The notes: generated by a model not told the origin, from the letters alone. A stretch of DNA of 64,000 bases from Crambe crambe (GCA_963924555.1 OZ004582.1:2666001-2730000); one strand, 5' to 3'; numbered from the stretch's first letter, positions 21,295 through 32,360 are shown. Numbers and translations are program-made.

Positions 21295-22036
21295 TGAATG
21301 TGGTATTACTGATAGAAATGGCCTGGACAGGCGACGTCTTGAAGAAGCACACTTGAAACTGTGCATACTGGATATTTATAAGCGATATCCAAAAGCCTTT
21401 CCACGGTATTTGATTTCTTCAAATCTTCAGCAGACTCTTGATGACATCACTCCAACTTATTATGAAGCATTCACCTCAAAATATGCTGGTTAGTTAAGGA
21501 ATCTATTTGAGGGGGGGGAGTGCAGTTGCCCACATTTTATGATTTTGCTCTTATTGCATTATGCTCCTACCCTGGATGTGAAAATGTCCTAGTGATTGAT
21601 GGGAACATGGCTTACCAGGGGCAATCAAGACAGGCTGCCAACTAACACCAGCATACAGGTCAAAATTCTGCTTTGATCATTCACCAAGAGTGGGGAAAAT
21701 GACAGGAAGTGAGCAACGGCAAAACCCACCAGAAGAGAATGTTGGCCACATTGATAAGTGGTGCCTGGAAAATTGTGACCCTCACCTTTTCCGTGATCTT
21801 GACAAAGTAAGTGTTAGTACTGAAAGTTATCTATTAGTATCGTACTTATGTATAATAATTATGCTATGATTTCAGGTTGATACTGAAGTTTGTGAGCAAA
21901 CTTTTTCCTGGTTGTCTCGCTATGGAAAAATGACAAGGAGAATGAATAGAAGTACTTTTCTCTTCTTTCTTCTGTACATGTGTGACTTACATAATGAGAG
22001 AGAACAGAAGAAGTTGTTGAGAGGACATTATATGTG
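21295..22036 (+). pseudogene. KDZ-like (Kyakuja-Dileera-Zisupton) transposase C-terminal exons
   Basis: Exon 21,295-21,488 reads ECGITDRNGLDRRRLEEAH, ILDIYKRYPKAFPRY and TYYEAFTSKYAG between a TTTTACAG acceptor and |GTTAGT. The next, about 21,560-21,806, has YPGCENVLVIDGNMAYQG, then in a shifted frame LPGAIKTGCQLTPAYRSKFC and ENCDPHLFRDLDK|GTAAG. The last, 21,876-22,036, reads VDTEVCEQTFSWLSRYGKMT, RRMNRSTFLFFLLYMCDLHN and a stop. Conserved D in VIDGNM and E in T-E-x-C-E-Q are typical of KDZ-type DDE transposases and their CxC-cluster relatives, by my recall. The frameshift near 21,612 marks it as decayed. Confidence 0.6.
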
Positions 22037-22099
22037 ACTATAGCTATCAATTGTATACACAATAAGGCAGAGAATAATATGGGAGTGGTTATACAGCAT

Positions 22100-23235
22100 T
22101 GTCTCCTGGCCAGTAGGACATCCTGTAACATCTCAGAACGTGTTATACCTGTCTCTTGGCCAGTGGGAAGTCCTGGGATGTCCCAGAACATGTTTGACCT
22201 GGGATCATAGTCTGGATGTCCTGGGACATCCCAGGACATGTTAGACCTGGGATCATAGTCTCCTAGGCAGTGGGAAGTCCTGGGATGTCCCGGGACATTG
22301 AAAGTCCCTGGATGTCCTGGGACATCCCAGGACATGTTAGACCTGGGATCATAGTCTCCCAGGCAGTGGGAAGTCCTGGGACATCCCAGGACATGTTAGA
22401 CCTGGGATCGTAGTCCAGTGGGAAGTCCTGGAGTGTCCTGGGACATCCCAGGACATGTTAGACCTGGGATTGTAGTCTCCCAGGCAGTGGGAAGTCCCGG
22501 GATGTCCTGGGACATCCCAGGACATGTTAGACCTGGAATCGTAGTCTCAGTGGGAAGTCCTGGAGTGTCCTGGGACATCCTAGACCTGGGATCATAGTCT
22601 CCTGGGCAGTGGGAAGTCCTGGGATGTCCTGGGACATTGAAAGTCCCGGGATGTCCTGGGATCGTAGTCTCCCAGGCAATGGGAAGTCCTGGAGTGTCCT
22701 GAGACATCCCAGGACATGTTAGACCTGGGATCGTAGTCTCCCAGGCAATGGGAAGTCCTGGAGTGTCCTGAGACATCCCAGGACATGTTAGACCTGGGAT
22801 CGTAGTCTCCCAGGCAGTGGGAAGTCCTGGAGTGTCCTGAGACATCCCAGGACATGTTAGACCTGGGATCGTAGGCTAGACCTGGGATCGTAGTCTCCTA
22901 GCCAGTGGGAAGTCCTGGAATGTCCTGGGATGTCCTAGCTAGGACACCCCAGGACATCTCCTGGCTAGTGGGAAGTCCAGTGGAAAGTCCTGGAATGTCC
23001 TGGGACATGTTTGACCTGGGATTATAGTCTCCCAGGCTGTGGGAAGTCCTGGGACATCCAGGGGTCTCCTGGCCAGTGAGATGTCCTTGTATATAGGATA
23101 CCTTGGGGTAGTCCATGTGACATCCCTGTGGTGGCCTATGAGGACATACCGGGAATTATGGGGAGGGTAATACTTTGGGATAGATGTTACTGGTAGGGAC
23201 AGTCCGTGGCAGTCCTGGACCATACTGCTCAACCT
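22100..23235. repeat. Palindromic minisatellite (units about 65-75 bases)
   Basis: At least a dozen units of the type CCTGGGATCGTAGTCTCC, AGGCAGTGGGAAGTCCTGG, then TGTCCTGGGACATCCCAGGA and CATGTTAGA. The core holds overlapping dyads: GGGATGTCC-TG-GGACATCCC and TGTCCTGGGA-CA-TCCCAGGACA. Units vary in length and some omit the dyad. The minus strand has no stops over long stretches (for example 22,396-22,845, with repeated TCPGMSQDTPGLP), but this follows from the repeat and is not evidence of a gene. It lies between the KDZ-like exons and the GQN gene. Confidence 0.9.
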
Positions 23236-23240
23236 GTGGG

Positions 23241-25706
23241 CAAGTGACGGCTTAGACCTGGTGGGTGGGGCCGACCGAAAAGCTCTGGACGGCCTCGTTG
23301 CCGATTACTTTGACCTGGGAAGTCAGGAACCGGATATGGATGGATGTAAGACATCCACGACCCTCCCACTTCATGAATCATTCAATTTTGTATTATAGGC
23401 GAAGATGATGAAGGCTTTGGAGGCCACCTCAGAGAATACAATGAGGATGAAGATGGTACAATAATAATAATAATAACAACAACAACTATCTATGACCACC
23501 CTGACATCTCCACATCTTCAATCAGAGCCCTTTGTTCCTTCGTCCTTGCCCTCTCCTCCAGCATCGCAGCCTTCTCATCCAGTCACAGTGTCGCAGGTCT
23601 GTCATCCTCCCACACTACTCCATCCTCTTCTCAGTCGTCCCTGCCGACTCCCAATAATAAGCGATACACCACACCACACGAGAGACTAGCAGAGTTATTC
23701 AGTAGTAATGGATGTGGCTGCAAGTTGAATAACCGAAATGGTACAAAAGGGCCATGCTACACTTTGTTTAGCTACCAACATTACCTGGATGTACTAGATC
23801 AGTGCTGCACCCTCACACGATGAGTTGGACCTAGTCGTCTTAGGGCAGATCATGGCAGGGATAGACGATAGTTGTGACGTGGGGTCAACGTCCAGGCACC
23901 CACTTACTTCTCGGCAGCGGACCAGAGTCTCCTTCTACCACCATGGAGTTAGGATCTGCAAGAAAACATTCCTAGCACTGCATGGCATTGGTAAAAATAA
24001 AAAAAAACACGACCAAAAAATTAGTTAATTGTACGCAAAGATTACTCACCGCTAACCTTTTTAGGAAAGGATAGGTTCCATGCATTGAAGTCCCATTATG
24101 CGGCAACTGGTCTCACCCTGCGACAGCATGGTAACCACCGACGGCTCCCTTACAATGCCCTTTCCTTTCGTGATGTGGAGAATGTCAAGAAGTTTTTGAA
24201 GGAATATGCAGAAAACTTCGCCATACTTCTCCCTGGCCGGATTCCTGGGTATAAGTGGGATGACCTCCAGCACTACCAAGAAGGTATCACACATTATTAA
24301 TGCAGGACTCAACAATCATGACCTTTGTACCTTTGTATCATTGACTCAGTCTGTCTGGGTGATCTACAAGCTTGCTTGTGAGGAGGCTGGCTTGCGATTT
24401 GCAGCCTACAACACTTTTTGCACACTTTGGAGGACTCTGGTACCTCATATCACTGTGATGAAACCGATGAGTGATCTTTGTTGGGTGTGCCAGCAAAATT
24501 CCACAGCTTTGATGAGGGCTGCCAACACACCTGAGAGTGAGAAGTCAGAGGTAAGAACTATTATTTTAAAGTGATAATAATAAATTATTTCCCTCAAATC
24601 AACATCAGATTGTGAAGCAAGCCCAGGACCATCTTGAGCTGGCTACCAAGGCAAGGAGCTACTTAAAACATCAGGTGGAGATATCCAAACTTGCCATCAA
24701 GCAGCTGTTCACAGACAAGGAATTGCCAGTACCCACAATCAATGCCAGCCTGTTGCCTCTTAGCCACGACGTAACAGTTCATTACAGTTTCGATATGGCA
24801 CAGCAGGTTTGAACACAGAAAATTAATACTTAGATATTTCTTTAACTGAAGTCACTACATGTACTCAGGTCCACTATCCTTATGACCCTCAGCAGCCTGG
24901 CCCCATCTATTTTCTCACGCCTCGCAAATGTGGGATCTTTGGGGTCTGTTATGAGGCTATACCTCGGCAGGTGGGCACTGATAAGAATTAAAACGACAAA
25001 GTAATCTATATCATTGTACACACCATTGATGAGGGCATGAACATTGGCAAAGGGGGCAACTGCATCATCAGTCTCCTGCATCATTTCTTGGCCACGCACA
25101 ACCTTGGGAAGGAAATCTCTGTATACATGCCGATAACTGCTCAGGCCAAAACAAAAACCGCTTCATGATGCAATATCTTGCATGGAGGGTTTTGGCTGGG
25201 CTAAATCGGCATATAGAGATTTCTTTCTCATTGTTGGGCACACCAAGTTTGCACCAGACTCGTGTTTTGGGCTGCTAAAGCAAGCTTACCGGCGGACAAA
25301 AGTGGGCTGCCTCGATGACATCGTCCGTTTGGTCGAAACCTCTGCTGTGGTGAACAATGCCCAGCTTGTTGGGAGGGAGGACGGGACGGTGATAGTACAT
25401 CAGTACAACTGGGCAGAATATTTTGCCAAGTACTTCAAACGGCAAGGGCTGGCAGGCATAAAATCCTTTCACCACTTGGTGTTTTCATGCGAGCACCCTG
25501 GACAAGTGAAAGTAAGTACATCAACTGACTCACCAGTCAAGACCCTCACCATCCTTACCAAGGAGCATATGAGTTGGACTCCATCTACATCAGAGCTCCC
25601 CCCTGAAATCAAGCCCCCTGGTCTTTCTCAAGAGCGTAAAGAGGGTGAATGTTTCAAGTCATTGCTCAAAGGCTTTTCATCGCTCGAGTCTCAAACTTTG
25701 TGGTAG
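23241..25706 (+). pseudogene. Multi-exon GQN-family (DUF7869-like) putative transposase, decayed
   Basis: Exons by splice sites and frame: to 23,345; 23,399-23,823; about 23,826-23,990; 24,065-24,283; 24,350-24,550; 24,609-24,806; 24,869-24,970; about 24,997-25,706. Order: acidic N-terminus (ADRKALDGLVADYFDLG; EDDEGFGGHL), Ser-rich part, SFYHHGVRICKKTFLALHGI, RFHALKSHYAATGLTLRQHG, AILLPGRIPGYKWDDLQ, VMKPMSDLCWVCQQNSTALM, VHYSFDMAQQV, QQPGPIYFLTPRKCGIFGV, HADNCSGQNKN, LIVGHTKFAPDSCFGLLKQ. Probable DDE-like residues are the Asp of FDMAQQ, of ADNC and of APDSCFG. I recall this family as common in invertebrates and believe it corresponds to Pfam DUF7869. Frameshifts lie near 23,822, 24,270, 25,160 (about four bases lost) and 25,217. 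No terminal repeats were found. Confidence 0.75.
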
Positions 25707-25764
25707 CGATCCTGAGGTATGATAGATCCTAAATAGAGGAAAAAAAGAATTTTGAAAAAAACGT

Positions 25765-25801
25765 GTTTAGGCAGATTTTCCTAAAACCGGTCACATATGA
25801 T
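25765..25801 (+). repeat. Shared motif copy (second of two, direct orientation)
   Basis: CAGATTTTCCTAAAA followed by CCGGTCACATATGATG. The first copy is at about 19,277-19,311 (GATTTTCCTGTA, then CCCGGTCACATATGATG), same strand. It lies at the broken left end of the gypsy pol and just after the GQN gene. Confidence 0.6.
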
Positions 25802-25837
25802 GATAATAGCCAGTTTGCTAGAATGGCTATGTCTGTT

Positions 25838-27653
25838 CACTTGGGTTTGGCTTCTTATTATAGACGCTTCATAGCTGATTTTGCTAAAGTTGCCAGTCCA
25901 TTACATGCCTTAACCAAGAAGAATGTTGAGTTTCTATGGACCCCAGAATGTAGGAAAGCTTTTGAACAGCTGAAAAAGGCTCTTGTGACAGCTCCTGTAT
26001 TGTCGTACCCAATCTTTGGTCCAGATCAAGAGTTTATTTTGGAAACCGATGCTAGTGGGGTTGGCCTGGGAGCAGTATTGTCTCAGAAACAAGATGGTCA
26101 TATTCATCCCATTGCTTATGCCTCACGCACTTTGGATGTCCATGAAAAAAAATATGGAATAACGGAATTGGAGACAGTGTGGGCAGTCAAATATTTTCGA
26201 CCATACATTTTAGGTCATCGTACAACAGTGTACACTGACCATGCTGCATGTACATCCCTTCTCAATACTCCACATCCATCAGGGAAACTAGCTAGGTGGG
26301 CACTCGCCATTCAAGAGATGAACTTGGTAATCAAGCATAAATCTGGAAAACAGATGCTCTTTCTAGAAGTCCTATTGCCACTGTGTGTGCTGTTGGTGCA
26401 TCAACCACACTTCCTGAGGATGATGAAAATGACATGCTTACTCCAAAACTCGGTCAGATTCAAACAGCCCAACGAGAAGATACTTCACTGTGTCTCATTT
26501 GTGAGTATCTCGAACACAATGCCCTCCCAATTGATGAGAAAGATGCTAAAAGATTAGTGTTAGAGAGCCGTTACTATGTCATTTTGCAGGAAGCTCACTC
26601 TGGTAGTTTAGCTGGACACTTTGCTTTCAAGAAGGTGTATAACCGTGTGCGTCGTTATTATTGGTGGAGAGGGATGCGTGCTGATGTCTACCACTATTGT
26701 AGAAGATGTCTTGTCTGCGCCAGCCGCAAAGGTACAGGAAAGCCTATTCGACCTCCTTTGTCCCCAATCCCAGTAGGTGGTCCATTCCACAGAGTAGGTG
26801 TGGATGTGCTCCAGCTTCCCTTGACTACTTTGGCAATCGCTATGTTGTCTGTTTTCTTGACTACCTTACGAAATGGGTAGAAGCTTTTGCCATACCACAC
26901 CAACGTGCAGAGACAATTGCTAGACTCTTTGTTGAGAATGTTGTCTGTCGTCACGGTATACCTGAAGAGTACAAACTTTATGTCTGATCTCATCCAGGGT
27001 ATATGTGACCAGCTTGGTGTGAAAAGGTGAACACATTTGGCTATCACCCACAGACAGATGGCCTTGTTGAGAAATTTAATTCTACTCTCATTGAGATGGT
27101 TTCTAAATGCTGTAAAGTGGCTAACCATGATTGGGATCAATACCTTCCACATTTGCTGTTTGCATATCGGTCTTCAGTACAAGAATCAACTAGAGAATCA
27201 CCATTTTTCTTGCTCTATGGCAGAGATCCACGTTTGCCTACGGAGACTACTCTGAGTCAACCTGTTTCTCCTTATACTGTTGATTTGGAAGACTATCGAA
27301 GTGACCTAGCAAGTAGGATGACACAAGCTTGGGCTATCGCAAAAGAAAAGATTAACGGTGCTCAGCAAGCCCAGAAGATTCAGTTCGACAAAACAGCCAA
27401 GGAGCCTAAATTATCACATGGTGACAGAGTAATGGTTTACATGCCAGCAGAAGCTCAAGGCAAGACGAGAAAGTTGGCTAGACCATTTCATGGCCCGTAT
27501 CGGATCTTATCCCTTACTTCTACTAATGCTGAAGTTGTCTTGGTGGAGAAACCCAGTGAGCCATCAATATTTGTGGCCTTGAATAGGATTCGCCTTTGTT
27601 ATCCTGAAATGGAGGATACTGCCTGGACAGGACCTAAACAAAGGAAGAAATAA
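25838..27653 (+). pseudogene. Ty3/gypsy pol: RNase H and integrase
   Basis: HLGLASYYRRFIADFAKVAS is the end of the reverse transcriptase; FILETDASGVGLGAVLSQK and TVYTDHAACTSLLN are RNase H blocks. After a frame change near 26,350: HSGSLAGHFAFKKVYNRVRR and CRRCLVCASRKGTGKP (zinc domain), HRVGVDVLQLPLT (first Asp), NRYVVCFLDYLTKWVEAFAI, then HGIPEE. There the second catalytic Asp block is missing (about 26,965). The frame resumes with FMSDLIQGICDQLGVKR, FGYHPQTDGLVEKFNSTLIE (Glu) and a C-terminal domain to a stop at 27,651. The upstream half of pol is absent. Lost Asp and frameshifts make it inactive, though long frames suggest moderate age. Confidence 0.9.
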
Positions 27654-27764
27654 GATCACAGTCTAAAAAGTAACTTAGTGTTTTATGAACAAACATCACA
27701 CTCGTTTGTTGTATCATTATTTTACTCATGCATACTATACAGTCGAGGACGACTTCAAGCTCCA

Positions 27765-27890
27765 TAGGGGGAAATGTAATGACACTAACATTAACATTAT
27801 TCATTATTCATTACATCATTATCACACATGCGCACTATGATACACACCTTCCATCTGAAATTTGAAATTAGTATTAGTCACGGTACATAG
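27765..27890 (+). repeat. Polypurine tract and candidate 3' LTR start
   Basis: AGGGGGAAA is directly followed by TGTAATGACAC at 27,775, about 120 bases after the pol stop, which is the usual position of a polypurine tract and 3' LTR. The LTR must end before about 27,915, where HECT coding resumes; CGGTACA ending at 27,887 is one possible terminus. With no 5' LTR for comparison the boundary is unproven. Confidence 0.5.
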
Positions 27891-27914
27891 TAGTAGCTAA
27901 ATTACACCTTTGCA

Positions 27915-29264
27915 GTTGGAAATATAATACTAATTGCTTCTTCTGTTCTGTTGTTTGACTTATCAAGAGAATACTGAATCACAAATGCATCCTGTAAGTA
28001 TTCGACTGTGACATCAAATAGGGGAGAATAGGCTAATAATGCCCTCATTTTGTCATCATGAAGGCACAATAATCGTTTGACTTAAAGAGTTTCCAGAAAA
28101 CCTTTTCGTAACTGCTCCAGCTCGTCATGAGGAGAGAATAGAATGTATAATATTGCTTGCATCGAATGCAAATCTTCTGTTGTGTTGACTTCTGTAATAG
28201 TTATGTATATGTATGTATGTATCTATGTATGTATGTATGTATGTACACACAATTTCACTAGTGTAGTGCACGGATACCTTCTTCAAGCACTGCCTTACTT
28301 CAAAGTCAGTTATATCATTTGTATCAACTGGACTTGCACCAAGGCAGTGGCAATCATTTTCCCAATGACTAAAAATTTGCCGTGTACTAAAGCATCGACA
28401 TTGTGTAGTGGTACAACATAGTCTGGAAAACCACTGAGCAATCCATTCACGAGTAGTTAAAAAAAACTCACGCCTGGGTCCTCCATCATCAACAGCAAAC
28501 TCACTACTTTCAATATCTTAGTGACATTAAATGTATCCTGTCTCATATATTCAAAGACATGACTACGTCGTACATGGATTCTCTGTACATCCTCGTCATC
28601 TGCTGAAGTAATAACCACGTGTTGATGCTGTTTTAGGGCATGTTTCAGGGAAATAAGGTCAACTTTAACCTCTCTTGTGTTCTCATTAGAATGCGTTATG
28701 GGCACTTTAATTTTTTTATGCTCCATCACAGTGGTTACCACTAAAAGATGAACCTCCTCAATTGAAAAAAAAAGTGTTGTGATTCTTATAGGGCCTAAGG
28801 TTCGATGTACCTAAATTTGAGTATCTAAGATTAAAATGAGACCTGTCTATAGGAGTAGTGCAATTGACACAAGGAAGGTCATCATCATCACTGTCATCAT
28901 CTGTATCAGATATATCAAAGGACGACTCTACTGGAAGTGCAAAGGTCACTCATGATGATCAGTGGTATTATGCAAGCCAGCAGTTATCATACGGAGGGTT
29001 AAATTTGACACGGGAAAAGTTTTGGTATTGAGTCTATTTTAAAAATTTGTAAGGCGACATCTCAACCCACATAATAAGATCCACAGTAAACCCTGGGCCA
29101 ATAGTATACATGTACCTGTAGAGTTTGTCTCTGTGGTGGATGCATGAATTATCAAGTGATTTGGGTTCAGAATTTTGGACAATTGGAGCCGGTGATGCAC
29201 TATTCACTTGTTGGTTTTTACCATCATCTTCATCATCATCACCAGCACCATCTTCATCACTTTC
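27915..29264 (-). pseudogene. HECT-domain (E3 ligase-like) gene remnant
   Basis: Right to left: an acidic exon from 29,264 (GAAAGTGATGAAG after TTAATTTCAG) to a donor near 29,112, SDTDDDSDDDDLPCVNC (28,949 on), VDLISLKHALKQHQHVVITS and IHVRRSHVFEYMRQDTFNV, then after a frameshift FAVDDGGPRREFF, the hallmark at the start of HECT domains, GFPDYVVPLHNVDALVHGK with FLVIGKMIATALVQ, and a later piece MRALLAYSPLFDVTVEYL. The catalytic cysteine lobe is not seen. HECT enzymes transfer ubiquitin to substrates; this layout recalls G2E3-like HECT genes that have multiplied in sponges. Frame changes near 28,500, 28,435 and 28,300 show it is broken. Its end borders the candidate LTR at 27.8 kb. Confidence 0.7.
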
Positions 29265-29462
29265 CTGAAATTAACACACTTGCATAATGTTACTTGCATA
29301 ATTATTCATCTGGTAATGGTCGTCACACTCATTTATGTAATTCATCTATTGAATGAGTACTTATGAAGAAATATTCTCTGCTAGGCAACTCATTCTCACT
29401 GTGCCTTTTCGCTCTAATCGAATCGCCAAGTCGCCCTGGATGCTTGACCATACCCACGATGG

Positions 29463-31178
29463 TTGAATCATTAGCTTTCCACAAGAAGAGAAGAGCTGTT
29501 GTGCGGACTTCTATCACCAAACTGGAGACTAAGCTGGCTGATCTTGAGTCTGTTCGGGATAGTCCTACACTACACTGTTGGAGAACGTGCGGAGCTTGGC
29601 TGACAAATTGAAGATGTTGAAGCAAGACTTCAAGAATCATCAGCTAGCAATCATTGATCAAACTGATGGCGAAGAAGCTCTAGCTGAGGAGCAGCGAGCA
29701 CTTGATGATAATGATGATATTGTATCAGCCCTCAACATACGTATCCAACATTTGCTATCGCATGCTACACCCACTAGGATACCAGAATCCATCAGGATAG
29801 CTGGTAGGCAACTCGCCATGTTACAGACAGACCTTGGGTCAATCAGCGATACTGTGGCTGACCTGGAAGACACTGAAGATGACTTCGAGTGTACCCTTGA
29901 GGAGTACATTTGATTGCCTCCTAGCTATCAAGAAGCGTCTCCGTTCCATTAACTCATCCTCACGCTCAGCTACAAGTGGACCATGTCGACGAAGCTTCCC
30001 AAACTCGAGCTGCCAAGTTTCCATGGAGACATACTACTATGGAAAAACTTCTGGGAGCAGTTTTGTGTGTCAGTGCACGATCGAGCAACCATCTCAAAGG
30101 AAGAAAAGCTGCAAAACGCCATCAAGGACAAGACGGCAAAGAACTTGATAGCTGGCCTCACGAAGTCGAGTGGTCACTACGACGAAGCAGTTAAGTGTCT
30201 ACAAGAGCGATACGACCGTCCACGCCAGATTCACCAGACACACGTCCGATGCATCGTTGAGGCTCCGTCACTCAAAGATGGCACGGGCAAGGAGATACGT
30301 GCACTCCATGACATCATAGTGCAGCATCTCAGAGCCCTGAAGGCACTTGGGCATAAACTTTCATAACTTCTCTCCTGGAGATGAAGCTGGACTCTACCAC
30401 AATGTTTGAATGGCAGAGACACAGTCAGGAGCATGCTGACGTCCCAGACTACCAGGAACTCCTTGACTTTCTCAACTTGAGAGCACAGGCATCTGAAGCT
30501 TCCACTGAGAAGAAACGTGCCACCGTTTACTTCGCTGGCCATCCGCACTTCCTCTACCGAAATGTGTGTCTCCTGTGGCAAGGAGAAACATCCGTTGTAC
30601 ATGTGCAACAAGTTTCGCTCGCTTTCTCACAGCAACAAGATGGAGTTGGTTCATGCTAACAACTACCGTCTTAATTGTTTACGGCCAGGTCATTTTGCCA
30701 ACAAATGCAAGTCTTTGAGTCATTGTAAACAATGTCAACAACCGCATCACACCCTGCTTCACGCAGACAGTAGGGATCGAGAAGATGCATCCAGGCAGAA
30801 CCCCCTGCCAATTCGTCTGAAATGACTACTGCTTCACTACATGTATCGGTACGTTCCAACATTCTGTTAATGACATGCCAGGTCATGGTCAAGTCTCTGC
30901 AAGGAATGGTCAAAGCTCGTGCGCTGTTGGACACTGGGTCCTCAGTCTCTTTCGTGTCGGAACGTCTTGCACAAGCACTTCGTTTACGTCTACATAGCCA
31001 GAATGCAAGAATATGTGGCATTGCCGGTCTACAACATAGCAATGGGAAGCAATCAGTCACTCAGTTCATCGTGTCTTCTACATGCTCACCTGGTAGAAAG
31101 CACAGCATCAGTGCATTCATCGTTCCTCAGATCACTGGTGACCTACCACTGTGTACTATTCCCCCCGACCCAGGTTAG
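29463..31178 (+). pseudogene. BEL/Pao retrotransposon gag-like region and protease
   Basis: A coiled-coil N-terminus (LADKLKMLKQDFKNHQLAII; VSALNIRIQHLLSHATP) is followed by KLPKLELPSFHGDILLWKNF, the DUF1759 block of BEL/Pao polyproteins, then KCLQERYDRPRQIHQTHVR. Zinc-knuckle cysteines appear in CLRPGHFANKCKSLSHCKQC. The protease has ARALLDTGSSVSFVSERLA with the D-T-G active site (DUF1758 type) and ends at FIVPQITGDLPLCTIPPDP. Frame changes occur near 29,577, 29,913, 30,366 and 30,540. The element stops at about 31,178 where a reverse-strand gypsy begins, so its polymerase is missing here. An RNase H piece of a BEL/Pao element is at 50.6 kb. Confidence 0.85.
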
Positions 31179-31185
31179 GCACATT

Positions 31186-32340
31186 GTGTAATCTTCACCA
31201 ATTTTTCCAAGACCCTGGAATAGCTTCCCAAATCTTCCTCGTACATCTACTCCATTGCAATAATTGGCCTCCATTATGTTCACAAGTTTTAGGGCAGTGA
31301 TGGCCGGCAATCCCAGTAAGTTATTCCTTAAACCTCGGACAACAAAGATTATTTGATGGGAAGAGGAATCTTTGTGAGTGAGTAGGGCTGAGAATTGGCC
31401 TATAACTTCCAGTGATTCTCGTGTTGGTCCACTAAGAACTTTGGTTGTTTCTTGCAGGGTTATTTCAGGGAGAGTCTTGTAGGTTTCCTCCATAATTGCT
31501 GTAACCTCTGCCCCAGTATCCAGTTTGAAGTCTACAGCTGTATTCTTACAATGTCAAGGTAAGCAGTGTCCATATTCATCTCATTAGTGGCTGCTGCTTG
31601 TGTTTTTGAGAAACATCTGGCTCCAAGTGACCTTTACGATTGCACTTATAGCAGGTTGCATTCATGGCAGGACATTTGTCTCCAGGCACATGTTTATCAT
31701 GACCACATCTTGTACATTTTGATGTTCTAGCACGGGCTCCACCACCTCGGCCACTTCGACCTTTGTTGACCTCATCAATAGTGATTGGGTCTTTCTTGCT
31801 GCCTTCTTGTAGAAAGGCCTGTTGCTCTGTTACCGCTTCCTTCTGTCTTATGGCTTTCTTGGCTTTTTCTAGAGTTAGAGTGGCATCCATTTGTAGTTTT
31901 TCAGAGAGTGCCACATCTCTGATGCCTACCACTAAGCGGTCTCGCAACATTTCTTGTTTAAGGGTTCCATACTCACAATTCTCAATTAGTTCATAGAGTG
32001 TTGTAATGTATTGCTCAGAAGATTCACCCTCTCTCTGATCTCTGCGGTTGAATTTTGCCCTCTCATATATAGTATTTTTCCTAACTTGGAAATAATCATC
32101 AAATTTCTCCATGACTGTATCATACATTTTCCGTCCCTCTGCTGTGATGTTTGTAGAGCTGAGGACAGCATCAGCTTCCTCTCCCATACAGTATAGCAAT
32201 GTACTGACTTGTCTGAGGTTGTCTTGGCTGGCTAAATTGGAGGCTTGTCGGTATTGTTCAAATCGCCTCTTCCATTTCGCCCAGTTGTCAGGATTTTTGA
32301 AGTCAAAGGGTTCTGGAGCAGGTAAGCGAAGTTCAGCCAT
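31186..32340 (-). pseudogene. Ty3/gypsy gag and protease, 5' end of an element
   Basis: Gag starts at ATG 32,340 and runs 254 codons without break: ELRLPAPEPFDFKNPDNWAK, WKRRFEQYRQASNLASQ, then DRLVVGIRDVALSEKLQ, TLEKAKKAIRQKE and a zinc-binding segment (CTRCGHDKHVPGDKC; CYKCNRKGH). After a frame change near 31,580 the protease frame has AVDFKLDTGAEVTAIMEE (D-T-G) and LLGLPAITALKLV. It reaches FGKLFQGLGKIGEDYTM, the start of the polymerase region, and is cut at about 31,186 against BEL/Pao sequence. Because gag is uninterrupted and the LTR and primer site are present, this is one of the youngest retroelements in the window. Confidence 0.85.
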
Positions 32341-32360
32341 CTATCCCACTTCTGACACCA
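32341..32360 (-). other. Primer-binding site
   Basis: Minus-strand TGGTGTCAGAAGTGGGATAG. TGGTGTCAGAAGTGGGA is the common primer site complementary to the 3' end of a leucine tRNA (family knowledge). It sits directly between the LTR and the gag ATG. Confidence 0.8.

Noticed and set aside
22396..22845. 149-codon repeat protein on minus
   Set aside because: The stop-free frame is a consequence of the repeat unit; no start context, domain or splice evidence. Kept only as a low-interest observation.
22100..23235. CRISPR array
   Set aside because: Units are contiguous and variable, with no unique spacers; the genome is eukaryotic.
26694..27152. 152-codon minus frame
   Set aside because: Antisense shadow of the gypsy integrase.
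28200..28250. GTAT microsatellite as a regulatory site
   Set aside because: A simple (TATG)n repeat with no other support.
29658..29909. Serine-rich minus frame
   Set aside because: Antisense of the BEL/Pao coiled-coil region.
30231..30611. 126-codon minus frame
   Set aside because: It is the antisense shadow of the BEL/Pao DUF1759 region.
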